From NCBI GenBank assembly GCA_027493875.1, contig JAOSJX010000001.1, forward strand, positions 62,001 through 126,000: a stretch of 64,000 bases of DNA. Reading direction: 5' to 3'. The notes under the pieces were generated by a model that was given only the letters and a program-made list of their open reading frames with translations, made no database searches and was not told the origin of the DNA. Positions 49,290-61,429 of this stretch are shown in pieces. How positions within the stretch are numbered: position 1 is the stretch's first letter; each line of letters starts with the position of its first letter. A program made the translations under genes and the position numbers. The stretch is from Deltaproteobacteria bacterium (GTDB lineage: Bacteria > Lernaellota > Lernaellaia > JACKCT01).

Positions 49290-50384
49290 TCAAGTGACGT
49301 TGCGAGACGCGAATAATCCCTGGGCGATCGCCTCGAGGAACGCGCGCACGAGCGCCGGATCGAACTGCGTGCCGGCATGCCGTTCGAGTTCCGCGATCGC
49401 CGTCTCGTGCGATAACCCTTTTGCGGTACGGCCGGTCCGACGTCATCGCATCATAACAATCGGCCACGCAGATGATGCGCGCCATGAGCGGAATATTCTC
49501 TCCGGAAAGCTTGTCAGGATATCCTTTGCCGTCGAAGCGTTCATGGTGATGCAGGATTCCCGGAATGACGTCGGCCATGCCGCTCACCGGCCGAACGATC
49601 TCCTCGCCGTGCCGGACATGCTTCGACATCAGTTCGAATTCCTCGCGCGTCAGCGCGCCGGTCTTGCGCAAAATCGCGTCGTCGACGCCGAGCTTGCCGA
49701 TGTCGTGCAGCGACGCCGAGAGACGCAGCCGTTCGAGCGGCACTTCATCCAGTTCGAGCACCTTGCCGATCGCGACCGACGCCTCGGTGACGCGCCGGCT
49801 GTGGCCGCCGGTGTAGGCGTCGCGTTTTTCGATCGCCTGGACCATCGCCGCGACCGTTTCGAGAAAGGCCTGCTGGAGTTGGTCGAACAGGCGCGCGTTG
49901 ACGATCGACACGGCAACCTGGCCCGCAAGCGCCTCGAACGCCGCGCGGTCGTTCTCGGAATAACGCCGGTCGTCGCGCTTATTGAGCACTTCCAACGCGC
50001 CGATCGTCCGGTCGCGGTGCACCAGCGGAACGCACATGAGATTGCGCGTGACGAAACCCACAAGCTGATCGACACGCGACCCATGAAAGGGATTCGTCGT
50101 TACGTCCTCCGCGACGATCAACCGCCCGGTGCGAATCGTCTCGCCGACGATGCCCTCGTCCCGCCGCAACCGGATCTTCTCCGCCTGCGGTCCCTTGGGT
50201 CCCACCGCGACCTCGAAGTAGAGATCGCCGGTCTCCTCATCGAGCAAAACAGGCTGGCCGCTTCGCTGTCGGTGATTTCCGCGGCGGCTTCCGTCGCCCG
50301 GCGCCACACGACCTGCGGCGTGAGCGAACTCGAAATCAGACGCCCGATGTCGACGAGCCGCCGAAAGCGGTTTTCCCGCGTCAT
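49290..50384 (-). CDS. GAF and HD-GYP domain protein, probable c-di-GMP phosphodiesterase (two frameshifts)
   Basis: About 365 aa. The N-terminal GAF sensor (SLFLLDEETGDLYFEVAVG; MCVPLVHRDRTIGALEVLN) is followed by an HD-GYP domain: AYTGGHSRRVTE, HDIGKLGVDDAIL, HHHERFDGKGYPD with the GYP triplet, and ICVADCYDAMTSDRPYRK. One T is missing near 50262 and one extra A occurs near 49428; corrected, the end reads ERHAGTQFDPALVRAFLEA. ATG 50384 lies 29 bp after glmM. It is an insertion in the otherwise classic glmM-pdxJ order, adding cyclic-di-GMP turnover beside the c-di-AMP genes. Confidence 0.88.
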
Positions 50385-50413
50385 CGTCGCGGTTTCGAAT
50401 TTGTCGCCGGCCG

Positions 50414-51772
<1,359 letters not shown>

Positions 51773-51792
51773 ATTCCCTCGCGTCATGAAAT

Positions 51793-52746
51793 TTATTTTT
51801 TCTTGGGTTCCTCGAGCCGAAGCTCCACGTCCGGTAGCTCCAGCCCGATGAGCACCATATCTTCCTCGCCCGGCACGCGCACCTGGGGCCGGACTTTGTG
51901 CGTTCCCGCGGACATTCCCTCCGCGTCGATAACGAGCCGGATGTTGTCGGGCGACAGAGCGCGCATCGCCTCGGCCGGTCCCTTCAGTCGCAGGTCGAGC
52001 ACTTTCGGCGCCACGGCCCAATCCAGCGCCGTGTTCGCCACCGTCACGGCGATCTTCGAAAACTCCCGCTGCACCAGATCGCGCGCGATGATCACGTCGA
52101 CGTCTACGTCCTGCCGCTCGACGAGATCGATATGGCGTCCCACGACGTCGAGCGCATGCTGGCCGTGATACGGCTCGCGCAAGCCCGTGACGTCGATGAT
52201 TTCCGTCGCGATCGACGCCATGTTCTCCACTTCCTCCCGCGCCCCGGACACGCGCACCAACGGCGGCTCCGCGCGCTTTTCCTCCACTAGATAGCCGCGC
52301 GCCGGTTCGCCCGTCGTAATCACCTCCACCGGAACGGTCTTCTCGACGCGCTCCGAGAACTTGATGTTGATCTCGCTGGGATTGATCTCCGTAACCTTCA
52401 CGGAGCTCGGCAGGTTTTTAATGCGCGTTTGAATGACCTTGAATGAAAGGTTGCCCGGCGTGGCGTTGGCGAGATCGAGCTCGTACGAGAGCTTCTCGTC
52501 GTCGATGCCGCGAAGCTGCGCGTTGGACCCGAGCACCTTGATTTCAACGTGGCCCGGCACGTCCGACGTCCGCACCAACTGCGGCGGCACGTTTCGCAAC
52601 TCCAAGGCGACGCGTTTCGGAATCTCGAGAACCGTTTGCCCCACCGAAACGAAGATCCAAAGGCCGATGGCGAACGCGAAGGCCAACAGCTTGAGCGACC
52701 AGTTTTTAATCAGCATCCGATGAAGAATGGCGAATAATGGTTTCAT
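51793..52746 (-). CDS. cdaR: CdaR/YbbR-domain regulator of the c-di-AMP cyclase
   Basis: 317 aa with an intact frame. One N-terminal membrane segment ([16 protein letters not shown]) is followed by YbbR repeats outside the membrane ([39 protein letters not shown]). YbbR proteins bind and modulate CdaA (established in Firmicutes). It starts 3 bp after cdaA ends, so the two are coupled. Confidence 0.9.
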   Translation of the reverse strand: MKPLFAILHRMLIKNWSLKLLAFAFAIGLWIFVSVGQTVLEIPKRVALELRNVPPQLVRTSDVPGHVEIKVLGSNAQLRGIDDEKLSYELDLANATPGNLSFKVIQTRIKNLPSSVKVTEINPSEINIKFSERVEKTVPVEVITTGEPARGYLVEEKRAEPPLVRVSGAREEVENMASIATEIIDVTGLREPYHGQHALDVVGRHIDLVERQDVDVDVIIARDLVQREFSKIAVTVANTALDWAVAPKVLDLRLKGPAEAMRALSPDNIRLVIDAEGMSAGTHKVRPQVRVPGEEDMVLIGLELPDVELRLEEPKKK

Positions 52747-52749
52747 CGT

Positions 52750-53511
52750 TTAGCTCAACAGCTTGCCGAGCCGGTCGTACAACGCGTCCGGCGAGAGGTT
52801 GCGTTCCAGATTGCCCTGCACCACCAGGCTGACTTCGCCGCGTTCCTCGGACACCACGAGGACGGCGGCGTCCGACGCCTGGGAGACGCCGATCGCCGCG
52901 CGGTGGCGCGTGCCCAGATCCTTATCCAGGTCGACGTCCGTGGCGAGCGGAAAAAAACACCCCGCCGAAATGATCCGTCCGTTGCGGATGATGACCGCAC
53001 CGTCGTGAATCGGCGAGGACGGCAGAAAAATCGAGATCACCAGTTCGCGGGAGACGCCCGCGTCCAGCGGCACGCCTTCGTCGATATATTCGTTCAGTCC
53101 CGTGCCGCGCTCGATGACGAGAATCGCTCCGATGCGGCGGTTGATGAGCGCCTGCACCGACCGGACGATCTCGTCCAGAAATTCGGTCGACGCCACATAC
53201 GTGCTCGTGGCGAAGGGATTGCGGCCGAACCGCGCGAGACCGCGCCGGATGTCCTCGGCGAAGAGAATGACGATCAGGATGATGGCGGATTCGAGAAAGG
53301 TGTTGAGAATCCAGTGCAGCGTGAAAAGATTGGCCGCGGCGGCGACGGCGTAGACGACCAGGATGAAGCCGAGGCCGAGCATCATCTGGAGCGCGCGCGT
53401 GCGCCGGATCAGCAGAATGACGTTGTAAATGATGAACGCGACCGCCGCGATGTCGATGGCATCGCGCCACGTGAGGCTCAGAAGAAGGCTGGTCCAGCTC
53501 TGCCCTTGCAC
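52750..53511 (-). CDS. cdaA: Diadenylate cyclase CdaA
   Basis: Makes cyclic di-AMP from ATP. Three hydrophobic N-terminal segments (IDIAAVAFIIYNVILLI; LGFILVVYAVAAAANLF; ILNTFLESAIILIVILF) precede a DAC domain with the catalytic DGA in SPIHDGAVIIRNGRI and RHR in GTRHRAAIGVSQ. 253 aa with an intact frame, starting at GTG 53511. It is followed by cdaR and glmM, the conserved c-di-AMP module. Confidence 0.93.
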   Translation of the reverse strand: MQGQSWTSLLLSLTWRDAIDIAAVAFIIYNVILLIRRTRALQMMLGLGFILVVYAVAAAANLFTLHWILNTFLESAIILIVILFAEDIRRGLARFGRNPFATSTYVASTEFLDEIVRSVQALINRRIGAILVIERGTGLNEYIDEGVPLDAGVSRELVISIFLPSSPIHDGAVIIRNGRIISAGCFFPLATDVDLDKDLGTRHRAAIGVSQASDAAVLVVSEERGEVSLVVQGNLERNLSPDALYDRLGKLLS

Positions 53512-53579
53512 GGCCGTTGTCTCTACCTATCGTTGGCGGGAACGATCGCCGTTGAATCTATAGAACCGACCCCGTGAAA

Positions 53580-54438
53580 TCAAGAATCCGCCCGTTTTTC
53601 CGCGCCGCGAAGCGTTTGCCACACGGCCAGCGCCGCCGCCGCCTCGCCGGCGTCGTGAACGCGGTGAATCCGCGCGCCGTGGTCGAACGCGAACAACGTT
53701 GCCGCGACGGTTTCGCCCAGGCGCGCCGCGGCCGCGCGCCCCGTCACGGCGCCGAGAAAACTTTTTCGCGACACGCCGATGAAAACCGGACGGCCGATCG
53801 CGGCGAATTCTTCCAAGCGAGCGAGGATCACCGTGCTCTGCGCGGCGGTTTTCGCGAAGCCGATGCCGGGATCGATGACGATGTTTTCGTGCTGGACCCC
53901 GGCGTCCAGGGCCTGTCGGTACGAGCGTTCCAACGCCTCCCGCACGTCGCCGACGACGTCGCCGTAGTCGGTCATGGACGCCATCGTCTCCGGCGTTCCG
54001 CGCATGTGCATCAAGACAAGCCCCGCGCCCTCGCGCGCGGCGAGATCGGCGATCGACGGATCGGCTTGCAGGCCCGAAATATCGTTGAGCGCGCACGCTC
54101 CCGCACCCAGGGCCGCTTCGGCCACCGCCGCGTCGTTGGCGTCGATGCTCGTCGGAATCCCGTGTTCTTGCGACAGCGCGCGGACGACCGGAACAATGCG
54201 GCCGATCTGCTCGTCCGCGGAAACCGGCACGGCCCCCGGACGCGAAGAGAACCCGCCGACGTCGATAAGGCCGGCACCCGCCTCATGCAGTTCGACACCG
54301 CGCCGCACCGCTTGGTTTGGTTCGAGATAAACGCCGCCGTCGGAAAAGGAGTCGGGGGGTGACGTTGACGATGCCGACGACGAGCGGCGCCGCGGCCAGG
54401 TCGAAGACGCGGCCGCGAACCCGCCAGACGAGGCTCAA
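53580..54438 (-). CDS. folP: Dihydropteroate synthase (one frameshift)
   Basis: Joins p-aminobenzoate with the pterin pyrophosphate in folate synthesis; the sulfonamide target. Motifs: NVTPDSFSDGGVY at the N-terminus, IDVGGFSSRPGA, SIDANDAAVAEAAL, DPGIGFAKT and the phosphate-binding GVSRKSFLG. One C must be removed from a C6 run near 54362. TTG 54438 overlaps the ftsH stop (TTGA) with GAGG five bases upstream. About 285 aa. Confidence 0.93.
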
Positions 54439-56449
54439 GGAGCCTCTTTATCCGGCTCGGAACCGGATTCGCCCTCGTCGCGCGAGTCGTCGATATGCGG
54501 GGCGTCGGCGGACGCCCGCCCGTCCTCGCGCTCCCAGATGGGCTTGTAGTCCTCGCCCTCCTCCCGCCTCGCCGTTGCCGGAAGAAACCTCCTCGCCCGC
54601 CGCGGGCGCGGCCTCCTCCTCGTCGTCGGCCGGCGCTTCGCGCTCGATCGTCTCGCCGCGCACGAGCGCCGCGAGCTCGTCGCCGTCGATCGTCTCGTAC
54701 TCCAAAAGAGCGTTTGAGATTGCGTCCAGAACGGAATGGCGATCCGTAAGAATCTTCCTGGCGTGCTCGTACGCCTCGCCGACCAATCGGCGGACCTCGG
54801 TATCGATCTCGTGCGCCGTCGTCTCGGAATAGTCCTGGTGATGGGCCAGCTCCTTGCCGAGGAAAACCATCTCCTCCTTGCGGCCGTAGCTCAGCGGGCC
54901 GAGTTTGTCGCTCATGCCCCACTCCATCACCATGCGCCGCGCCGTCTCCGTCGCGCGCTGAATATCGTTCGACGCGCCGGTCGTCATATGATCCAGGGCG
55001 ATCTCCTCCGCCACGCGCCCGCCCATCATGAAGGCAAGCAGGTCCAACAGATATTCGCGCGTGTAGTTGTGCCGGTCGTCGACCGGCAGCGTCTGCGTGA
55101 GCCCCAGCGACACGCCGCGCGGGATGATCGTCACTTTATGGACCGGGTCCACGTTCGCCAGCACCGCGCCCACCAGGGCGTGACCGGCTTCGTGGTACGC
55201 CGTATTCTTCTTTTCTTCTTCGGAAAGGATGAGGCTGCGCCGTTCGCGGCCCATAAGGACCTTGTCCTTCGATTCCTCGAAGTCCTGCATGTAGACGCGT
55301 GTCTTGCCGCGGCGCGCCGCGTTGAGGGCCGCCTCGTTCACGAGATTGGAAAGATCGGCTCCTGTGAAGCCCGGCGTCCCGCGCGAAATCACGTCGAGCT
55401 TGACGTCCTTCGACAGAGGGACTTTGCGGGTGTGGACCTTGAGAATCAGCTCGCGGCCGACGATATCCGGCGGGGGAACGACGACGCGGCGGTCGAAGCG
55501 GCCCGGACGCAACAAGGCCGGGTCCAGAACGTCGGGGCGGTTCGTCGCGGCGATCAGGATCACGCCCTCGTTGCTCTCGAAGCCGTCCATTTCGACGAGC
55601 AGTTGGTTGAGCGTTTGTTCCCGCTCGTCGTGTCCGCCGCCGAGTCCGGCCCCGCGGTGACGGCCCACCGCGTCGATTTCGTCGATGAAAATAATGCACG
55701 GCGCGTTCTTCTTGCCTTGAACGAAAAGGTCGGCGCACGCGCGACGCGCCGACGCCGACGAACATTTCCACAAAGTCCGATCCGGAGATCGAGAAAAACG
55801 GCACGCCCGCCTCGCCGGCGATCGCTTTGGCGAGCAGCGTCTTCCCGGTGCCCGGTGCGCCCATGAGCAGCACGCCCTTCGGGATGCGCCCGCCGATTTT
55901 AGTAAAACGCTTCGGGTCCTTGAGGAACTCGATGATTTCGGAAAGCTCTTCCTTGGACTCGTCGACACCCGCCACGTCCTTGAACGTGATCTTGTTCTGC
56001 TTGCCGGTAATCAGCCGGGCGCGCGACTTGCCGAAGCTCATCGCCTTGCCGCCCGAACCCTGCAACTGACGCATAAAGAAAATGAAGATCCCGATGATCA
56101 AAATCATCGGCAACCACGTCACGAGGAAGTTCCAAAACGGGTTGGGAACGTCGGGGACGACCGTCACTTCGACGCCGGAGGTGTAGAGCTTATCGTAAAG
56201 TTCCTGGCTTTCGAATCCGCTCGTCTCGAACGGCGTCGGCTCGCCCGCTTGCGTTTCGCGGTAGAGGCCGTTGAATTGCCGGCCCTTGATCTCGACCTTG
56301 ACGACTTTTCCGTCTTTCACGAGTTCCAGGAACTTCGTATACGAAATCGGCTGCGGGCCCTTGTATTCGGTCGTCACGAGCTGAAACAGGACGGCGAAGA
56401 CGAGGAAAATGAGCAGCAAGAGCGCGAGATTTCTTGAGAATCGATTCAA
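54435..56449 (-). CDS. ftsH: Membrane AAA+ zinc protease FtsH (two frameshifts)
   Basis: Hexameric inner-membrane protease for quality control and regulation of LPS synthesis. Two membrane segments ([17 protein letters not shown] and [17 protein letters not shown]) flank a small periplasmic domain. AAA+ motifs are [34 protein letters not shown] and [20 protein letters not shown]; the zinc site is [13 protein letters not shown] break near 55745 ([15 protein letters not shown] region) and one near 54558 (restoring [11 protein letters not shown]) need single-base changes. The start is taken as TTG 56449 with AAGGA seven bases upstream. It has a long acidic tail. Confidence 0.95.
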
Positions 56450-56593
56450 GCGGCCATCCTTGCAAAAGTACAACATCACCGGGCGAAAACGCCCGGACGT
56501 GCACACTATAACCATCGCCCGTCATTTCACAAGAAGCAAAATGGCTTTAACGTGCGCTTGACCGCGAACCGTCCGAAGGCCGAGGTGTTGAGC

Positions 56594-57439
56594 TTAGAGG
56601 TGCGTGATATTCGGGAGTTCCTTGGCGATCTCTTCCGCGGTCCATGGCCGGTCTTTCGTGACGCCCTCGGTGGTCACCATCTTGTATTCGAAGACCTTGC
56701 CTCCCTGAACCCCGAAGATCTTCCCCGTCACGCCGGCCGACAGGTCGGACGCGAGATAAACCGCCAGCGGAGCGATCCACTCCGGACCGAGCATCTTTTC
56801 GATGCCCGGGCCCTGAAACATCGGCAGCGTTTCCGTCATGCGCGTAAGCGCGACCGGCGCGATGGCGTTGCACGTAATATTATATTTCTGCCCTTCCACC
56901 GACAGGACCCGCGTGAAGCCGGCGATGCCCGCTTTGGCCGAACCGTAATTGCTCTGCCCGAAGTTGCCGATCAGTCCGGCCAGTGAACTCACGTTGACGA
57001 TGCGGCCGCCTTCGTTGCGTTCCCGCATATGGCGAAACACCGGCTTCGTGCAGCAAAAGGCGCCTTTCAGATGCACGGCCATGACGGCGTCCCAGTCCGA
57101 TTCTTCCATTTTCGCAAACGTTTTGTCGCGCAAAATGCCCGCGTTGTTGATCAGCACGTCGATCTTGCCGAACGCGTCCAACGCGGTTCGGGCGATTCTC
57201 TCGCCCCCTTCCATCGTCGCGACCGTGTCGAAGCTCGGCACCCCCTCGCCGCCCGCGGCACCGATCTCGTCACATACTTTGGAGGCCGGTGATTCGTCAC
57301 CGCCGACGCCGTTCACCGCGCCGCCGACGTCGTTCACGACGACCTTGGCTCCCTCCTTGGCGAAAGCCAGCGCGTACTCGCGGCCGATGCCGCCGCCCGC
57401 TCCCGTGATGATCGCGACCTTTCCGTTGAGAAGTCCCAT
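56594..57439 (-). CDS. MFE-2-like (3R)-hydroxyacyl-CoA dehydrogenase-type SDR
   Basis: 281-aa SDR with an intact frame. TGAGGGIGREYALAFAKEG is the cofactor motif, VVVNDVGGAVNGVGGDESP is characteristic of the dehydrogenase part of peroxisomal multifunctional enzyme 2 and its bacterial relatives. Catalytic Ser-Tyr-Lys lie in NVSSLAGLIG and YGSAKAGI. It likely acts on hydroxyacyl-CoA in fatty-acid breakdown or steroid-like substrates; this is by family. It stands alone upstream of ftsH's neighbour region with 144 bp to ftsH. Confidence 0.87.
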   Translation of the reverse strand: MGLLNGKVAIITGAGGGIGREYALAFAKEGAKVVVNDVGGAVNGVGGDESPASKVCDEIGAAGGEGVPSFDTVATMEGGERIARTALDAFGKIDVLINNAGILRDKTFAKMEESDWDAVMAVHLKGAFCCTKPVFRHMRERNEGGRIVNVSSLAGLIGNFGQSNYGSAKAGIAGFTRVLSVEGQKYNITCNAIAPVALTRMTETLPMFQGPGIEKMLGPEWIAPLAVYLASDLSAGVTGKIFGVQGGKVFEYKMVTTEGVTKDRPWTAEEIAKELPNITHL

Positions 57440-57488
57440 GCTCCTGTCCCCCTTCGTTTTCTCCGCACACCCAAGCGCGTGCGATTAA

Positions 57489-59062
57489 TCATTCCAACGA
57501 ATCGGTTGTCTCCGCCGTTTCCGCGGCGTCGTCCGGCGTCGCCGCCGCCGGTTTCGGTTTCGCCATATCCTTCGTTACATAAAGATCGAGGCTGACGCGC
57601 CAGAAACTCGTGTGCCGCTCCAGCACAAACCCTTCCTTCGCCAACGCCTTCGTCACGCCTTGCGTGAAAAAACCCTCCGCGGCGACGAGCCACACGGCCG
57701 ACCCCTGCGGCGAGCCGATATCGGCGGTTTCCTCCGTCGCCGCGCGAAAATGATCGTAGGGAACGCCGACGATCGGAATCAACGACCCTTCTTTTTCCTT
57801 CGTCCCATGGCGCAGGTGATAACGCAAGACTTCGCTGTGCCATCCGGGAACCGCCAAGACCGTATCGCCGCCGCGGAGCGACGCGTCGAGCTCGCGCGCC
57901 ACCGCGTCCCAGGCCGGCGGTTTGTGCCATGCGGCGTTCTCGCCCGAGGCGCGTATCTGATCCTGCGCCCATCCGATGGCCGCGAAGGTCACGACGATCG
58001 CGGCGACGGGATACAGGGTTTTTCGGAACCGCGTGACGGCCAGCGCGAGAATCAACGCGAAAAACGGCACGATAAACGCGAAGGTCCGGTCGTTCCACAG
58101 CGGAACGGCTAGGGACGCGATACCGATAACGAAAAGCGTCCCGTAAGCGGCGCCAAGAATACCCATGCCCGCCGCCTCGCGCTCCCGGACCGCTTGAAAA
58201 GTCCCCGCGACGAGCAGCAGAAATCCGAGCACGGAAAGCGTGATGCCGATCCATTGGGGCGCCGCCGACCCTTCCGCGAAAACGATGCCCCAGGGCGCCC
58301 CGAAACCGAGGTCGGCCACCCACACGCCGAGCGGCGCTTCCCAGAGCCGCATCAGCATCGGAAACGCGGCCATCTGTTGTTTGAGAATTTTGAATTGCGC
58401 GTAGACGAGCGGCGAAGCGAGCAGGAGCGCCGCGAACGGCGCAAGCAGCGCGAACCGGATGTCGTTGCGCTTGAAGTGGTCCTGCCGGCGCAGGAATACG
58501 AGAAGCAGGCCCTGCGCGAGCACCGCGAAGACAAAACCGTACATCGTCAACACGCCGGCGACGTTCACCACCGCGAGCGCGACCGCGGATTTTTTACACG
58601 GCTCGGCGAGCGTTCCCCGAACGAGCAGCCACGCCGCCAAAATCGCCATCGACGAGGCCGCGACAGCCAGACCCTGCTGTTGGCTGATGAACATGTGATA
58701 CGGAAAACGGCGAGAAAGAGCGCCGACGCAATCCCCACCGACTCCCCGGCCAGCCGCCGCCCGAGGAGTCCGGCGGCCGCCACCCCCGACGAGCCGATCA
58801 GACACGACAGCGCGCGCAACGACCACGGGCCGTCCGAGAAGACCGCGGTCCACACCGCCAACCCGAGATAATACAGGGGAGGATGGACGCCTTTGAGAAT
58901 CAGCCGCGGGTCGCCCGCGAAAAACGCCGCGAACGCCTCGTCATTGCCGATGCTGAAAAGGCCCGCGCGAAAATAGCGCAAAGCAAACGCCGAGGCCGTG
59001 ATGCCGGCCAGGGCGATATAAAAACCAAAGTGTTTTCGATCACCCGCAGCGGGCTGGTTCAT
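57489..59062 (-). CDS. GT-C glycosyltransferase (ArnT/PMT family 39-like), one frameshift
   Basis: Polytopic membrane protein of about 525 aa. The N-terminus has FSIGNDEAFAAFFAGDPRLI, the acidic loop-1 motif, and KGVHPPLYYLGLAVWTAVF typical of lipid-linked-sugar transferases. Ten or more hydrophobic segments follow and the C-terminal part is soluble (AVPGWHSEVLRYHLRHG). A break near 58710 joins LFLAVFPYHMFISQQQGLA. It probably transfers a sugar from a lipid carrier to an envelope acceptor. ATG 59062 is preferred; GTG 59083 is possible. Confidence 0.8.
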
Positions 59063-59188
59063 CCGGTCCGGCCCCACAGTCACCAGGAGAAAAAACTACC
59101 TGCGGAATTCAATCTTTAGGTCGGCGCACCTTGACAAAGCGCCGGGCAAAAGTCAAGCTCTTGCAGCCCCTCCAAACGCACGGAAAGT

Positions 59189-60551
59189 ATGACGAAATCC
59201 CCCAAGACACAACATCTTGTAGACGCCGACCGCCACCGGCTATGGCACCCGTTCACGCAAATGCGCGGGTGGATGGACGAGGATTTCCCGGTCATCGAGG
59301 CGGGCGACGGTATTTGGCTGATCGACACGGACGGCCGCCGCTATCTGGACGGCGTGGCGTCGCTTTGGTGCAACGTCCACGGTCACCGGCATCCGACCAT
59401 CGACGCGGCCGTCCGCGGCCAACTCGAGAAAATCGCGCACTCCACTTTGCTCGGGCTTGGCGGTGCCCCGGCCATCGAATTCGCCGAGAAGCTCGCATCG
59501 TACCTCCCGGCCGGGCTGACGCGCATTTTCTATTCCGATAACGGCTCCACCGCCGCGGAAATCGCGCTCAAAATGGCTTTTTCCTATCAGCGGCATCGCG
59601 GCAACCCGTCGAAAACGCGCTTTATCACTTTCGACGGCGCATACCACGGAGACACGGTGGGGTCGGTCAGCCTCGGCGGCATCGACCTCTTTCACGAGTC
59701 GTATCGACCGCTCTTTTTGAAACCGTCCAACTTCCCTATCCATTCTGCCGCCGTTGCCCATGGGGAGAAATCCGGAAACGTGTTCGAAGGAATGCTTCGA
59801 CGCGACGGAAAAAGCCGTCGCCGCGAATGCCGACGGCGCCGCCGCGGTGGTGATCGAGCCGCTCATTCAAGGCGCGTCCGGCATGCGTCCCGCACCCGAG
59901 GGTTTTCTCGCGCTGCTTCGACGCCTCGCGACCGAATACGATCTGCTCCTCATCGCCGACGAGGTGGCCACGGGATTCGGCCGGACGGGCACGATGTTCG
60001 CCTGCGAGCGCGAGGACGTCGCGCCCGATCTGATGGCGCTCGCGAAGGGCATCTCCGGCGGCTACCTGCCGCTCGCGGCGACGGCCGCGGCGGAAAAAAA
60101 TCTACGAGGCCTTTCTCGGCCGGTTCGACGAATTCAAAACGTTCTTCCACGGGCATACGTACACCGGCAACGCGCTCGCCTGCGCGGCGGGGATCGGATC
60201 GCTACGTGTGTTCGAGGAAGAACGCGTGCTCGAAAACCTTCCACCAAAGATCGAACGGCTGAAAACGCGCTCCGCCGCCTGGGCGATATTCCCGAGGTCG
60301 CCGACGTGCGTCAGGCCGGGTTCATGGTCGGAATCGAACTGATGGACGACCCGGCCGCGGACGAACCCTTCCCGCCGGAACGGCGCATCGGTCATCAGGT
60401 CACCCTCCGCGCCCGCGAGCACGGAGCGATCATCCGCCCCTTGGGCGATGTCGTCATTCTGAATCCGCCGCTCGCGATCTCCCTGGACGACATCGACGAC
60501 CTTGTCTCGATCACGGAGCGCGCGATCCGCGAGGCCGTTTCGACCGGATGA
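59189..60551 (+). CDS. bioA: Adenosylmethionine-8-amino-7-oxononanoate transaminase (several frameshifts)
   Basis: PLP enzyme of biotin synthesis that uses SAM as amino donor. The start DADRHRLWHPFTQM is the BioA signature. YLDGVASLWCNVHGHRHP, YSDNGSTAAEIALKMAFSY, FDGAYHGDTVGSVSLGGID, LLIADEVATGFGRTG and the PLP Lys in LMALAKGISGGYLPL follow, then FFHGHTYTGNALACAAG and the C-terminal IIRPLGDVVILNPPL. Breaks near 59755, 60103 and 60265 each need one-base changes. About 450 aa. No other bio gene is in the window. Confidence 0.92.
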
Positions 60552-60654
60552 GGAGAATCGCCAAACGGCCGCGCACCGCCCCGCCGGTCACATTGACAGG
60601 GCCGGCGACTTACTTCAAAAAGAACGCACGTTTTAACGCGGCCACGCGGATGTG

Positions 60655-61422
60655 ATGCTTTTTAAGACACCCACCGAAAAATCATTGGAATTGATCGTCA
60701 CGCCCGATCATGCGACCGCGGGGACCGCGGCGGCGGAGATCGTCGCGGCGCTCATCGCGCGGGCCTCGACGCGCCCCGTGACCATCGCCTACGCCACCGG
60801 TTCGTCGCCCCGGCCGATCTACGCCGAACTGCGGCGCCGCCATGAAGCGGGCGCGCTGAGCTTCAAAAACACGCGCGCGTTTCTTCTCGACGAATACGTC
60901 GGCCTCGCGCCGGACCATCCCAACGCGTTCGCGCACTTTATGGAAGACAACCTGTTCCGGTTCGTCGATCTGCCGGCGGCGCGCCGCCACATGCCGGACG
61001 GTCTGGCCGAACCCGACGCCGCGTGCGCCGCGTACGAAAACGAGATACACGGCGCCGGCGGGATCGACCTCATGATCCTCGGCATCGGCGGCAACGGCCA
61101 TATCGCGTTCAACGAGCCCGGCGCGCCGAAAACGTCGCGGACGCGCCGCGTGACGCTCGCCGAGGAAACGCGCCGCGCCAACCGCCGTTTTTTCGAAAAG
61201 GACGAAGACGTCCCCACGCACGCCATCACGATCGGCATCGCCAATATTCTCGAGGCGCGCGCCGCGCTGCTCATCGCCAACGGCGCGTCAAAGGCCGGCG
61301 CCGTCGCGCAAGCCCTGGCGGGCCCGGTCACGGCGGATGTTCCCGCGTCGTTTCTTCAGGAGTTTGAAGGAGAGTTGTCCGTCGTCATCGACGACGCCGC
61401 GGCCGCCTCACTCAAAATCTGA
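60655..61422 (+). CDS. nagB: Glucosamine-6-phosphate deaminase
   Basis: Converts glucosamine-6-phosphate to fructose-6-phosphate and ammonia. YATGSSPRPIYAELRRR binds phosphate, FLLDEYVGLAPDHPNAF holds the catalytic Asp, and LGIGGNGHIAFNEPG is the family signature. THAITIGIANILEAR completes the match. 255 aa with an intact frame. ATG 60655 is chosen over GTG 60652. It counterbalances glmM-directed amino sugar synthesis. Convergent with the lipoprotein gene, 7 bp apart. Confidence 0.92.
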   Translation: MLFKTPTEKSLELIVTPDHATAGTAAAEIVAALIARASTRPVTIAYATGSSPRPIYAELRRRHEAGALSFKNTRAFLLDEYVGLAPDHPNAFAHFMEDNLFRFVDLPAARRHMPDGLAEPDAACAAYENEIHGAGGIDLMILGIGGNGHIAFNEPGAPKTSRTRRVTLAEETRRANRRFFEKDEDVPTHAITIGIANILEARAALLIANGASKAGAVAQALAGPVTADVPASFLQEFEGELSVVIDDAAAASLKI

Positions 61423-61429
61423 TCACTCG